A DNA stretch of 15,303 nucleotides from an uncultured PS1 clade bacterium (GCA_937950605.1 CALFDA010000038.1:1-15303); one strand, 5' to 3'. Numbered from the stretch's first letter, positions 1 to 6,543 are shown. The notes: generated by a model not told the origin, from the sequence alone. Program-made: numbers and translations.

Positions 1-1
1 T

Positions 2-367
2 AATGTAGGTGTGCTATTACGCGGTATTAAGCGTGAAGAAGTAGAGCGCGGTCAAGTGCTTGCTAAGCCAGGTTCAATTAAGCCACATGCTAAATTTGAA
101 GCAGAAGTTTATGTGCTTAGCAAAGATGAAGGTGGTCGTCATACGCCATTCTTTAACAACTACCGTCCACAGTTTTATTTTAGAACAACTGATGTAACTG
201 GTGCTTGCCAACTACCAAAAGATGTAGAAATGGTAATGCCAGGGGACAATGTAAAGATGAGTGTAGAGCTATTGTCGCCAATCGCAATGGAAGATGGTTT
301 AAGGTTTGCAATCCGAGAAGGCGGTCGCACAGTGGGTGCAGGTGTTGTTTCAAAAGTGGTGGATTAG
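2..367 (+). CDS. tuf: Elongation factor Tu, C-terminal part (5' end outside window)
   Basis: EF-Tu is the GTPase that carries aminoacyl-tRNA to the ribosomal A site. The visible 121 codons begin in mid-gene: the first whole codon is at base 2, reading NVGVLLRGIKREEVERGQVL, which is the domain 2/3 junction of bacterial EF-Tu. The domain 3 signatures GGRHTPFF, YRPQFYFRTTDVTG, MVMPGDNVKM and the terminal FAIREGGRTVGAGVVSKV are all present, so the gene looks intact to its TAG stop. The GTPase domain lies upstream of the window. A tuf copy just before rpsJ is the standard str-S10 junction in gammaproteobacteria. I cannot tell whether a second tuf copy exists. There is no hairpin plus T-tract between this stop and rpsJ, so some read-through into the S10 operon is possible. 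Confidence 0.98.
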   Translation, partial: NVGVLLRGIKREEVERGQVLAKPGSIKPHAKFEAEVYVLSKDEGGRHTPFFNNYRPQFYFRTTDVTGACQLPKDVEMVMPGDNVKMSVELLSPIAMEDGLRFAIREGGRTVGAGVVSKVVD

Positions 368-403
368 TTGGGTTTTGGGTGTGGCAGTTTTAAAGAGAAT
401 TAG

Positions 404-439
404 TTCAATAGAAATTGGATATTATTGTATAATGCGCGG
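404..439 (+). promoter_or_regulatory. Probable sigma-70 promoter of the S10 operon with GC-rich discriminator
   Basis: A perfect -10 box TATAAT lies at 428-433. The best -35 candidate is TTCAAT at 404-409, only 3 of 6 matches, with an 18-nt spacer. The -10 box is followed directly by GCGCGG (434-439). A GC-rich discriminator is known from stable-RNA and ribosomal-protein promoters controlled by ppGpp/DksA, so stringent control is inferred here. Transcription would begin near 440, about 46 nt before the rpsJ start codon. Confidence 0.65.
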
Positions 440-485
440 TTTTGCGTTGGGAGATGCAAGTTAGTTTTGACAGGAATTATTAAAG
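440..485 (+). promoter_or_regulatory. Short rpsJ leader with a 5' hairpin
   Basis: The predicted leader contains one clear hairpin: TTGCGT (442-447) pairs with ATGCAA (454-459), including one G-U pair, around the loop TGGGAG. AGGA at 471-474 is the likely rpsJ ribosome binding site, 11 nt before the ATG. The E. coli S10 leader that binds L4 is about 170 nt with several hairpins; this leader is far too short to hold that structure if transcription starts at about 440. Confidence 0.4.
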
Positions 486-797
486 ATGAGCAATCAAAAT
501 ATCAGAATTAAATTAAAGGCATTTGACCATCGTTTGATTGACAAGTCAGCTGTTGAAATTGTAGATACCGCCAAGCGTACTGGAGCTAGTGTTAGAGGTC
601 CGATTCCTTTGCCAACGAAAAAAGAGCGCTTTACGGTATTAACTTCTCCACACGTTAACAAGAAGGCAAGAGACCAGTATGAATTGAAAACCTACATTAG
701 ATTAATGGATGTTATTAGCCCAACGGATAAAACTGTTGACGCATTGATGAAATTAGAACTAGCAGCAGGTGTTGATGTGGCAATTCAGCTTAATTAA
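486..797 (+). CDS. rpsJ: 30S ribosomal protein S10 (NusE)
   Basis: S10 sits in the head of the 30S subunit. With NusB it also binds boxA RNA in transcription antitermination, and it contacts NusG. The protein is 103 residues, the usual length. The N-terminal strand RIKLKAFDHR (7-16), the extended loop around GPIPLPTKKE (38-47), LTSPHVNKKARDQYE (52-66) and the C-terminal AGVDVAIQL are all family hallmarks. It is the first gene of the S10 operon, 26 nt before rplC. The start is the only sensible ATG, preceded by AGGA. Nothing is unusual in the protein itself. Confidence 0.98.
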   Translation: MSNQNIRIKLKAFDHRLIDKSAVEIVDTAKRTGASVRGPIPLPTKKERFTVLTSPHVNKKARDQYELKTYIRLMDVISPTDKTVDALMKLELAAGVDVAIQLN

Positions 798-823
798 CAA
801 GAACAGGCAATGGAAGTAGAATC

Positions 824-1486
824 ATGGCAATTGGTTTAGTGGGACAAAAAATAGGAATGACACGCATTTTAGCTGATGATGGGTCGGCAATTGCAGTTAG
901 TGTGATTAAGATTGAGCCTAATCGCATTGTTCAAGTAAAAACTCTGGAAGTAGATGGTTACAGTGCTGTGCAAGTTACTACTGGCGATAAAGTTAATAAA
1001 AAAGGTGAAACTAAGGTGCGTCGTATTTCAGCGGCAATCAAGGGTCATTATGCAAAGGCATCACAAAGTATTGGTTTAGGGCTTTGGGAATTTAGAATAG
1101 ATACTGATAAAATTGTCAACAACAATTTTGATTTATCGTTATTGAGCGCAGGTCAATATGTTGACGTTATTGGTAAATCTAAAGGGAAAGGTTATCAAGG
1201 TGGTATTAAGCGTCATAATTTTTCTATGCAAGATGCAACACATGGCAACTCCATCTCCCATAGGGCGATTGGTTCTACAGGTCAGTGTCAAGAACCTGGT
1301 CGCGTTTTTAAGGGTAAAAAGATGGCTGGACATATGGGCGATGCCCAAGTTACCGAAGAGTGTTTAGAAATTATTAGAGTTGACAACGATAAAAATTTAT
1401 TGTTAGTTAAAGGCGCGATTCCTGGTGCTAAGAGTGGTTTTGTTAAGGTTGTATTGTCGGTTAAAAAAGATAAGGTTAATAGTTAA
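824..1486 (+). CDS. rplC: 50S ribosomal protein L3
   Basis: L3 is an early-assembling 23S rRNA binder whose long loop reaches toward the peptidyl transferase centre. The protein is 220 residues, slightly longer than the 209 of E. coli. It begins AIGLVGQKIGMTRI, the typical N-terminus. The central loop carries GKGYQGGIKRHNF (121-133), SHRAIGSTGQCQEPGRVFKG (145-164) and KKMAGHMG (165-172). The glutamine in GSTGQ (154) appears to match the glutamine methylated by PrmB in E. coli, judged by alignment by eye. A purine-rich GGAAG motif precedes the ATG. A C-terminal lysine-rich tail accounts for the extra length. An unusually long 134-nt spacer follows before rplD. Confidence 0.98.
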   Translation: MAIGLVGQKIGMTRILADDGSAIAVSVIKIEPNRIVQVKTLEVDGYSAVQVTTGDKVNKKGETKVRRISAAIKGHYAKASQSIGLGLWEFRIDTDKIVNNNFDLSLLSAGQYVDVIGKSKGKGYQGGIKRHNFSMQDATHGNSISHRAIGSTGQCQEPGRVFKGKKMAGHMGDAQVTEECLEIIRVDNDKNLLLVKGAIPGAKSGFVKVVLSVKKDKVNS

Positions 1487-1620
1487 CATCAGCAAACAAC
1501 TACAATAGCAAAGTGTATATGTAGTTGGAATGAGAATAAATCGGTAAGGCGACGACAGATAAAAGAGAGTGAAGATAAGGGAAGGGTAAAATCGAAAGCA
1601 CAAAAAAATAAGGTTATGAG
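1487..1620 (+). other. Expanded rplC-rplD spacer with hairpin and purine-rich tract
   Basis: These genes are normally only a few to a few tens of bases apart. Here 134 nt separate them. CAACTACA (1497-1504) and TGTAGTTG (1520-1527) form a perfect 8-bp inverted repeat around a 15-nt loop, with no T-tract behind it, so it does not look like an intrinsic terminator. From about 1550 to 1620 the top strand is almost all purine (runs such as GAAGATAAGGGAAGGG), ending in AAGG at 1610-1613, the likely rplD ribosome binding site. I see no convincing promoter and no ORF with a start. The function is unknown. Confidence 0.5.
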
Positions 1621-2235
1621 ATGAAATTAAAAGTATTAGATATAAGTGCCGACCAGTTCACTTCTGCTGAGGTAGATGATAATGTGTTTGCTAGAGGCTA
1701 CAATCAATCGTTGGTTCACCAAGTAATAACCGCTTATATGGCAGTTGCTCGTCAAGGTTCCAAAGAACACAAAAATCGCAGTGCAGTTAGTGGTGGTGGC
1801 AAGAGACCGTGGGCACAAAAAGGCACAGGTCGCGCCCGTGCTGGCACTTCTCGTAGCTCTATTTGGCGTTCAGGCGGTGTGGCGTTTGCAGCGCAACCGC
1901 GTAGTTATGCAAAAAAAGTGAATAAAAAAATGTATAAGGGCGCAATTAGCGTTATTTTTTCTGAATTAGTTCGTGCCAAGCGTTTAAAGATTGTTAAAGA
2001 CTTCAATATTGAAGGCGTTAAGACTAAAAATGTAGTGTCACTACTGAAAACACTAGATGTAAGAGATGCCTTATTGATGACAGATAAGTTGGATGAAAAT
2101 TTATATCTTGCTTCGCGTAACTTACATCATGTTGGAGTTTGTGATATACAAAGCATTAATCCAGTAAGTTTGATTAGTTATGAGGATGTTGTTATTACTG
2201 AGACAGCTCTGAAAAAAGTGGGAGGTATGTTATGA
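1621..2235 (+). CDS. rplD: 50S ribosomal protein L4
   Basis: L4 binds domain I of 23S rRNA and its extended loop lines the exit tunnel. In E. coli it also represses its own S10 operon through the rpsJ leader. The protein is 204 residues (201 in E. coli). The tunnel loop is clear: GGGKRPWAQKGTGRARAG (58-75) and RSSIWRSGGVAFAAQPRSY (78-96). The C-terminal half ends DVVITETALKKVGGML, as in the family. The ATG at 1621 has AAGG 7 nt upstream. The stop overlaps rplW by 4 nt (ATGA), which suggests translational coupling. The odd feature is upstream: the long spacer before this particular gene, the usual operon regulator. Confidence 0.98.
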   Translation: MKLKVLDISADQFTSAEVDDNVFARGYNQSLVHQVITAYMAVARQGSKEHKNRSAVSGGGKRPWAQKGTGRARAGTSRSSIWRSGGVAFAAQPRSYAKKVNKKMYKGAISVIFSELVRAKRLKIVKDFNIEGVKTKNVVSLLKTLDVRDALLMTDKLDENLYLASRNLHHVGVCDIQSINPVSLISYEDVVITETALKKVGGML

Positions 2236-2525
2236 ATCAAGAAAAAGTATTGAAGACTTTATTAATGCCGATTGTTTCTGAGAAGGCATCGATGTTGTCT
2301 GCGCAAAATCAGTATGCGTTTAGGGTGCGTATTGATAGCAATAAAAAAGAAATTAGAGCGGCTGTTGAGTCGTTATTTGGTGTTACGGTAGAAAGTGTGA
2401 CGACTTCTGTTTTAAAAGGTAAAAAGAAAGTTTTTAAAGGTAGGGTTGGTCGCCGTGTTAATTGGAAAAAAGCAATGGTAAAAGTATCTGAGGGTCAAAT
2501 GATTGATACGATTGCAGCATCTTAA
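2232..2525 (+). CDS. rplW: 50S ribosomal protein L23
   Basis: L23 lies at the tunnel exit and is the docking site for trigger factor and the signal recognition particle. The protein is 97 residues (100 in E. coli). PIVSEKAS (13-20) contains the conserved glutamate (E17 here) that in E. coli contacts trigger factor. The conserved core YAFRVRIDSNKKEIRAAVE and FGVTVESV is present, followed by the basic loop GKKKVFKGRVGRR (63-75). It starts inside the last codons of rplD (ATGA overlap) and ends 11 nt before rplB, so its translation probably depends on rplD translation. Confidence 0.98.
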   Translation: MNQEKVLKTLLMPIVSEKASMLSAQNQYAFRVRIDSNKKEIRAAVESLFGVTVESVTTSVLKGKKKVFKGRVGRRVNWKKAMVKVSEGQMIDTIAAS

Positions 2526-2536
2526 ATAGAAAAATT

Positions 2537-3364
2537 ATGGCACAAGTAATTAAAAGAAAACCAACTTCGAATGGCAGACGGTTTGTTGTTAATGTTGTTG
2601 ATAAAAACTTATATGATGGTGCGCCTTATACCCCGTTGACGCAAAGCAAAAACAGAATTAGCGGTCGTAACAATCGTGGCAAGATTACAGTTCGTCACAA
2701 AGGTGGTGGTCATAAGCGTCGTTATCGTATTATCGACTTTAGGCGTGATAAAGATGATATTATCGCGAAAGTTGAGCGCTTGGAATATGACCCAAATCGT
2801 AGTGCTAACATTGCCTTAGTTTTATATGCGGATGGTGAGCGTAAGTATATCATTGCGCCAAATGGGCTAAATATGGGTGATGAAATTGTATCAGGTAACA
2901 GTGTTGCAATTAAATTAGGTAATGTAATGCCGTGTGCAAATATCCCACTTGGCAGTGTGATTCATTGCATTGAACTAAAACCAGGCAAAGGAGCACAAAT
3001 AGCGCGTAGCGCAGGAACTTCAGCGCAATTAATCGCAAAAGAAGGTGCGTATGTTACTTTGAGATTGCGTTCTGGTGAAGTTCGCAAGGTTTTGGCGGGG
3101 TGTCGTGCAGCGATTGGCGAAGTATCTAAGAAAGAACATAGTTTGAGAAAATTAGGCAAAGCTGGCGCAGCACGTTGGAAAGGGGTTAGACCTACTGTCC
3201 GTGGTGTTGTGATGAATCCAGTCGATCACCCACATGGTGGGGGTGAAGGTAAGACTAGTGGCGGTCGTCATCCAGTTTCTCCTTGGGGGACACCAACTAA
3301 GGGTTATAAAACACGTAGAAATAAACGCACTGATAAACTCATTGTGCGTCGTAGAAATAAGTAG
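2537..3364 (+). CDS. rplB: 50S ribosomal protein L2
   Basis: L2 is needed for subunit association and for peptidyl transferase assembly. The protein is 275 residues, close to the usual 273. The OB-like and SH3-like core motifs are present: NNRGKITVRHKGGGHKRRYR (45-64) and YDPNRSANIALVLYADGERK (84-103). The diagnostic C-terminal VDHPHGGGEG (229-238) includes the conserved histidine (H231 here) near the peptidyl transferase centre, and the protein ends in a basic RRNKRTDKLIVRRRNK tail. The 11-nt spacer to rplW is normal. The 269-nt spacer downstream before rpsS is not: in E. coli the two genes are about 17 nt apart. Confidence 0.98.
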   Translation: MAQVIKRKPTSNGRRFVVNVVDKNLYDGAPYTPLTQSKNRISGRNNRGKITVRHKGGGHKRRYRIIDFRRDKDDIIAKVERLEYDPNRSANIALVLYADGERKYIIAPNGLNMGDEIVSGNSVAIKLGNVMPCANIPLGSVIHCIELKPGKGAQIARSAGTSAQLIAKEGAYVTLRLRSGEVRKVLAGCRAAIGEVSKKEHSLRKLGKAGAARWKGVRPTVRGVVMNPVDHPHGGGEGKTSGGRHPVSPWGTPTKGYKTRRNKRTDKLIVRRRNK

Positions 3365-3396
3365 CGGTTGATTGGGGTATCAGTATGATGATTTGT

Positions 3397-3445
3397 AACA
3401 ATAAGATTTTATCTACAAGGTATTTATTGTTGTGCTAGATAAAAT
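3397..3445 (+). promoter_or_regulatory. Interleaved inverted repeats (pseudoknot-like) after rplB
   Basis: Two perfect inverted repeats cross each other. Stem 1 is AACAATAA (3397-3404) with TTATTGTT (3424-3431). Stem 2 is ATTTTATCTA (3406-3415) with TAGATAAAAT (3436-3445), 10 bp. The order 1-2-1'-2' is that of an H-type pseudoknot, or of two mutually exclusive hairpins. The stems are AT-rich and there is no T-tract after them, so a simple terminator is unlikely. A role as an mRNA regulatory or processing element is inference. Chance pairing in AT-rich DNA is possible. Confidence 0.35.
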
Positions 3446-3632
3446 AATGCAACAGATAGAGGTTTGTTCAGATTCTATGGAAAAGTACTTACAACTATTG
3501 TTTGTGGTGCTAAATTTTTTGTTGTTAGGGGTTGTTGCTATCGGTTACAAAATTTGCCTTAAAACTAGTTACTTTATGAATTTACACAATCTTATTATTT
3601 TATTTAATTTTAAGACTAAGAGGTTGATTTGA
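3432..3632 (+). CDS. Doubtful small ORF in the rplB-rpsS gap, one hydrophobic segment
   Basis: A GTG-started frame of 66 residues fills most of the gap and stops one base before the rpsS ATG. It has a polar N-terminus (MLDKIMQQIEVCSDSMEKY) and then a strongly hydrophobic stretch at about 20-43 (LQLLFVVLNFLLLGVVAIGY), which could be one membrane segment, followed by a second mildly hydrophobic patch. I do not recognise any family. Against it: the GTG has only a weak AGG 11 nt upstream, and T-rich non-coding DNA naturally translates into Leu/Phe/Val. In its favour: it is open across the gap and arranged like an operon member. If translated, it might instead start at ATG 3447. I consider it more likely spacer than gene. 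Confidence 0.2.
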   Translation: MLDKIMQQIEVCSDSMEKYLQLLFVVLNFLLLGVVAIGYKICLKTSYFMNLHNLIILFNFKTKRLI

Positions 3633-3633
3633 T

Positions 3634-3903
3634 ATGGCTAGATCGTTAAGAAAGGGTCCATTTGTAGATGAACATTTAATTAAAAAGGTGTTAACAGTAC
3701 AAAAAAACAACAATAGAAAGCCGATTAAAACTTGGTCTCGTCGTTCGGTAATTATCCCCGAGATGATTGGTTTGACAATTGCGGTACATAATGGTAGAGC
3801 ACATGTACCCGTTTCAATTAACGAACAAATGGTTGGGCATAAGTTAGGTGAGTTTGCAGCAACTAGGATATTTGTTGCTCACTCGGGCGACCGTAAGGCA
3901 TAA
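3634..3903 (+). CDS. rpsS: 30S ribosomal protein S19
   Basis: S19 is in the 30S head, pairs with S13 and contacts the A-site finger of 23S rRNA. The protein is 89 residues (92 in E. coli). Family motifs are RSLRKGPFVDEHL (3-15), IKTWSRRS (31-38), IPEMIGLTIAVHNGR and VGHKLGEFAATR (67-78). AAGAGG at 3618-3623 is a good ribosome binding site 10 nt before the ATG, which fits independent translation after the long upstream gap. It ends 14 nt before rplV. Confidence 0.98.
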   Translation: MARSLRKGPFVDEHLIKKVLTVQKNNNRKPIKTWSRRSVIIPEMIGLTIAVHNGRAHVPVSINEQMVGHKLGEFAATRIFVAHSGDRKA

Positions 3904-3917
3904 GGATTGTTGAGAAA

Positions 3918-4253
3918 ATGGAAGAAGTTAAAGCAATACACAAATATGCAAAAATCTCAGCTTTTAAGGCAAGATTAGTTGCGAATCAAATTCGTTCAAA
4001 ATCGGTGGAAGAGGCACTTGATATTTTGTCTTTTAGTAATAAAAAAGCATCAGTGTTGGTGAAGAAAGTATTAAATTCAGCCATTTCAAATGCTGAAAAT
4101 AACAATGGCTTAGATATTGACGAATTAAGAGTAAGTAGCGTTTATATTGATGAGGGTTCAACAATGAAAAGAATTCGTCCTAGAGCAAAGGGCAGGGCAA
4201 ATCGTATTTTAAAAAGAACAAGCCACATTACAGTTGGCGTAAGCGTAGGTTAA
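3918..4253 (+). CDS. rplV: 50S ribosomal protein L22
   Basis: L22 lines the peptide exit tunnel opposite L4 and forms part of its constriction. The protein is 111 residues, the usual length. The N-terminal AIHKYAKISAFKARLVANQI (6-25) is typical. The long beta-hairpin that reaches the tunnel is MKRIRPRAKGRANRILKR (82-99), followed by SHITVGV. AAGGA at the end of rpsS serves as the ribosome binding site. It sits 14 nt after rpsS and only 2 nt before rpsC, which suggests coupled translation with S3. Confidence 0.98.
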   Translation: MEEVKAIHKYAKISAFKARLVANQIRSKSVEEALDILSFSNKKASVLVKKVLNSAISNAENNNGLDIDELRVSSVYIDEGSTMKRIRPRAKGRANRILKRTSHITVGVSVG

Positions 4254-4255
4254 TT

Positions 4256-4948
4256 ATGGGTCAAAAAGTAAATCCAAAGGGTATTAGATTAGGTATTGTT
4301 AGAGATTGGGATTCTAAATGGTATGCGAATTCTCAGGATTATCCTAGATACTTATTATCTGATATCGAAGTTAGAGATTTCTTATTTGAAAAGTTAAAAT
4401 CTGCATCTGTTAGTCGTATTCAAATTGAACGTCTAGCGAATAACGCTAAGATAACAATTCACACTGCCCGTCCAGGGATTGTGATTGGCAAAAAAGGTGC
4501 TGATATCGAAGCTTTAAAATCTATTATTACCAAAATGATGGGCATGGCGGCACATATTAACATTGAAGAAATTAAAAAGCCAGAACTAGATTCGCGCCTA
4601 GTGGCAGAGAATATTGCACAACAATTAGAAAAGCGTGTAATGTATAGGCGTGCAGTTAAACGCGTGTTGGGCAACGCAACACGTTTGGGTGCGCAGGGTA
4701 TCAAAGTTATGGTTAGTGGTCGTTTAAATGGTGCAGAAATTGCACGTTCTGAATGGTATCGCGAAGGTCGCGTACCTTTACATACATTTAGAGCAGATGT
4801 TGATTATGCACAATATGGTGCAAATACGCAGTATGGTGTGATTGGTATTAAAGTTTGGATTTTTAAAGGTGAAATTCTGGACCATAAAAAAGGCACATTA
4901 GATGATGTGGTTCGTCGCGGTGCTACAAAACAAATCGCTAAGAAATAA
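4256..4948 (+). CDS. rpsC: 30S ribosomal protein S3
   Basis: S3 forms part of the mRNA entry tunnel of the 30S subunit. The protein is 230 residues (233 in E. coli). The N-terminus GQKVNPKGIRLGIVRDWDSK is typical. The type II KH domain carries the GXXG loop GKKG (78-81). RRAVKR (131-136) keeps the basic residues that in E. coli S3 (R131, R132, K135) support mRNA helicase activity. The C-terminal domain includes SGRLNGAEIARSEWYREGRV (154-173). It begins 2 nt after rplV and ends 11 nt before rplP. Nothing is missing. Confidence 0.98.
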   Translation: MGQKVNPKGIRLGIVRDWDSKWYANSQDYPRYLLSDIEVRDFLFEKLKSASVSRIQIERLANNAKITIHTARPGIVIGKKGADIEALKSIITKMMGMAAHINIEEIKKPELDSRLVAENIAQQLEKRVMYRRAVKRVLGNATRLGAQGIKVMVSGRLNGAEIARSEWYREGRVPLHTFRADVDYAQYGANTQYGVIGIKVWIFKGEILDHKKGTLDDVVRRGATKQIAKK

Positions 4949-4959
4949 AGGATTGACAA

Positions 4960-5370
4960 ATGCTACAACCTAAACGTACACAATTTAGAAAGATGATGAA
5001 AGGTCGCAATCGTGGTCTAGCAACAGCTCATAAAGTTAGTTTTGGTGAGATTGGTTTAAAAGCTGTTGGCAGGTGTCGTATGACTGCAAGACAAATTGAG
5101 TCTGCTCGTAGAGCAATGACACGTCATGTCAAGCGTCAGGGAAAAATTTGGATTCGTGTGTTTCCAGACAAGCCTATTACCAAGAAGCCTCTGGAGGTGC
5201 GTATGGGCAAAGGTAAAGGTAGCGTTGAATATTGGGTTGCGCAAATTAAGCCAGGTCAAATGTTGTTTGAAATGCAAGGTGTTAATGAAACAGTTGCAAA
5301 AGAGGCTTTCCAGCTTGCTGCAGCAAAATTACCAGTAAAGACCAAGGTTATTCAAAGGATGGCAATGTAA
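4960..5370 (+). CDS. rplP: 50S ribosomal protein L16
   Basis: L16 lies beside the A and P sites of the large subunit and helps position tRNA. The protein is 136 residues, exactly the usual length. It starts MLQPKRTQFRKMMKGRNRG. VFPDKPITKKPLEVRMGKGK (67-86) contains R81, the arginine that the oxygenase RoxA hydroxylates in E. coli L16; modification here is only inferred. AAAGGA lies about 8 nt before the ATG. Its TAA stop shares one base with the rpmC ATG (TAATG). Confidence 0.98.
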   Translation: MLQPKRTQFRKMMKGRNRGLATAHKVSFGEIGLKAVGRCRMTARQIESARRAMTRHVKRQGKIWIRVFPDKPITKKPLEVRMGKGKGSVEYWVAQIKPGQMLFEMQGVNETVAKEAFQLAAAKLPVKTKVIQRMAM

Positions 5371-5558
5371 TGGAAGTAAAAGAATTAAGAAAGCAAGACG
5401 CTAATGCCCTTAACGACACCTTAATGAATCTTTTAAAAGAGCATTTTAGATTGCGTATGCAGCACAAAGGCGCACAACTAGAAGATGTGTCAAAATTGAG
5501 GAAAGTCAAAAAGTCGGTTGCACAAGTTAAAACGATTATCAAAGAGAAGCAAGTATGA
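5370..5558 (+). CDS. rpmC: 50S ribosomal protein L29
   Basis: L29 sits near the tunnel exit next to L23 and helps form the trigger factor site. The protein is 62 residues (63 in E. coli), mostly alpha-helical. MEVKELRKQDANALNDTLMN matches the family N-terminus, and LRMQHKGAQLEDVSKLRKVKKSVA has the L-R-M-Q...Q-L pattern of the second helix. It overlaps rplP by 1 nt and rpsQ by 4 nt (ATGA), so the three genes probably form a translationally coupled set. Confidence 0.97.
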   Translation: MEVKELRKQDANALNDTLMNLLKEHFRLRMQHKGAQLEDVSKLRKVKKSVAQVKTIIKEKQV

Positions 5559-5821
5559 GAGAGAATAAAGTAGAGCGTGCTTTAACGGGAAGAGTTGTTA
5601 GCAATAGTCGTGATAAAACAATTGCAGTTATGATTGAGCGTAGGGTTCGCCATCCAATTTATAAGAAATATATTAAACGTAGTACTAGGGTTCATGCGCA
5701 TGATGAAAATAATGAGTGTGGTGTGGGTGATATGGTCAGAGTTGTGGAAGCGAAGCCGTTTTCTAAGACTAAGTGTTGGGCATTAAAAGAAGTGATCGAA
5801 AAATCGGTTTTAATTGGTTAA
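5555..5821 (+). CDS. rpsQ: 30S ribosomal protein S17
   Basis: S17 is a primary 16S rRNA binder with an OB fold. The protein is 88 residues (84 in E. coli). The N-terminal strand RALTGRVVSNSRDKTIAVMI (8-27) and HPIYKKYIKRSTRVHAHDE (33-51) are diagnostic, followed by GVGDMVRVVEAKPFSKTK (56-73). It starts within the rpmC stop (ATGA). It is the last gene of the classical S10 operon. Only 20 nt separate it from rplN, whereas E. coli has a longer gap here that contains the spc promoter. Confidence 0.98.
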   Translation: MRENKVERALTGRVVSNSRDKTIAVMIERRVRHPIYKKYIKRSTRVHAHDENNECGVGDMVRVVEAKPFSKTKCWALKEVIEKSVLIG

Positions 5822-5841
5822 TATCAAGATAGAGTAAAGAA

Positions 5842-6210
5842 ATGATTCAAATGCAAACTAAACTTAATGTTGCTGATAACAGTGGTGGCGTTAAAGCAAT
5901 GTGTATCAAAGTTTTAGGCGGTTCTAAGCGTCGTTATGCAAATATTGGTGATGTTATTAAGGTTAGTATCAAGGAAGCTACACCACGCTCTAAAGTAAAA
6001 AAAGGCGATGTGTATAACGCTGTTGTTGTGCGCAGTGCACAGGGCGTGCGTCGTGCAGATGGTTCTCGTATTCGTTTTGACAGTAATGCAGTTGTATTGC
6101 TGAATACAAAACTTGAGTTGGTGGGTACGCGTATTTTTGGCCCTGTAACCCGTGAATTGCGTGGTGCGCAGTTTATGAAAATTGTTTCACTAGCACCAGA
6201 GGTGTTGTAA
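5842..6210 (+). CDS. rplN: 50S ribosomal protein L14
   Basis: L14 contacts 16S rRNA in the intersubunit bridges; it is also the binding site of the silencing factor RsfS. The protein is 122 residues (123 in E. coli). MIQMQTKLNVADNSGG is the typical start, MCIKVLGGS (20-28), VKKGDVYNAVVVR (52-64) and GTRIFGPVTREL (95-106) are diagnostic. In E. coli this is the first gene of the spc operon; here I see no room for a separate promoter in the 20-nt spacer. The stop overlaps rplX by one base. Confidence 0.98.
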   Translation: MIQMQTKLNVADNSGGVKAMCIKVLGGSKRRYANIGDVIKVSIKEATPRSKVKKGDVYNAVVVRSAQGVRRADGSRIRFDSNAVVLLNTKLELVGTRIFGPVTRELRGAQFMKIVSLAPEVL

Positions 6211-6521
6211 TGAATAAAATTAAGGCAAAAGATGAAGTAATTTTAATTGCTGGTAAAGATAGAGGTTCTACAGGAACAGTAACAAAGATTGTTGGTGATA
6301 AGGTTGTTGTTGAGGGTTTAAAGCTTGCCAAAAGACACACTAAACCGAATCCGAATGCTGGTGTAACAGGAGGTATCATTGATATTGAAATGCCAATTGC
6401 TATTTCAAATGTAGCAATTTATAACACAAAAACAAAAAAAGCAGATAAAGTGGGCGTGCGCATTGATAAAAATGGTAAGAAAGAGAGATTTTTTAAATCA
6501 AGTGGCGATCCAATTGCTTGA
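6210..6521 (+). CDS. rplX: 50S ribosomal protein L24
   Basis: L24 starts 50S assembly by binding the 5' end of 23S rRNA and sits near the tunnel exit. The protein is 103 residues (104 in E. coli). The KOW motif is KDEVILIAGKDRGSTGTVTK (7-26). Further family sequence is VEGLKLAKRHTKPNP (34-48), GGIIDIEMPIAISNVAIYN (54-72) and VGVRIDKNGKKERFFKSSG. It shares one base with the rplN stop. It ends in TGA 22 nt before the proposed rplE start. Confidence 0.98.
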   Translation: MNKIKAKDEVILIAGKDRGSTGTVTKIVGDKVVVEGLKLAKRHTKPNPNAGVTGGIIDIEMPIAISNVAIYNTKTKKADKVGVRIDKNGKKERFFKSSGDPIA

Positions 6522-6543
6522 GACAGTTAAAAGGGTAAAGAAA

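Noticed and set aside
1139..1348. Minus-strand and alternate-frame ORFs of 60-115 codons inside ribosomal genes
   Set aside because: They overlap strongly conserved genes, lack ribosome binding sites and show no family features; they are shadows of the real frames. The longest is opposite secY at 10423-10770.
1616..1624. Two-codon minicistron ATGAGATGA overlapping the rplD start
   Set aside because: AAGG ends only 2 nt before its ATG, too close for initiation, while it is well spaced for rplD at 1621.
6463..6543. Longer rplE start at 6463, adding 27 residues
   Set aside because: It overlaps rplX by 59 nt, has no ribosome binding site in position and adds sequence with no counterpart in L5; GTG 6544 gives the family length.
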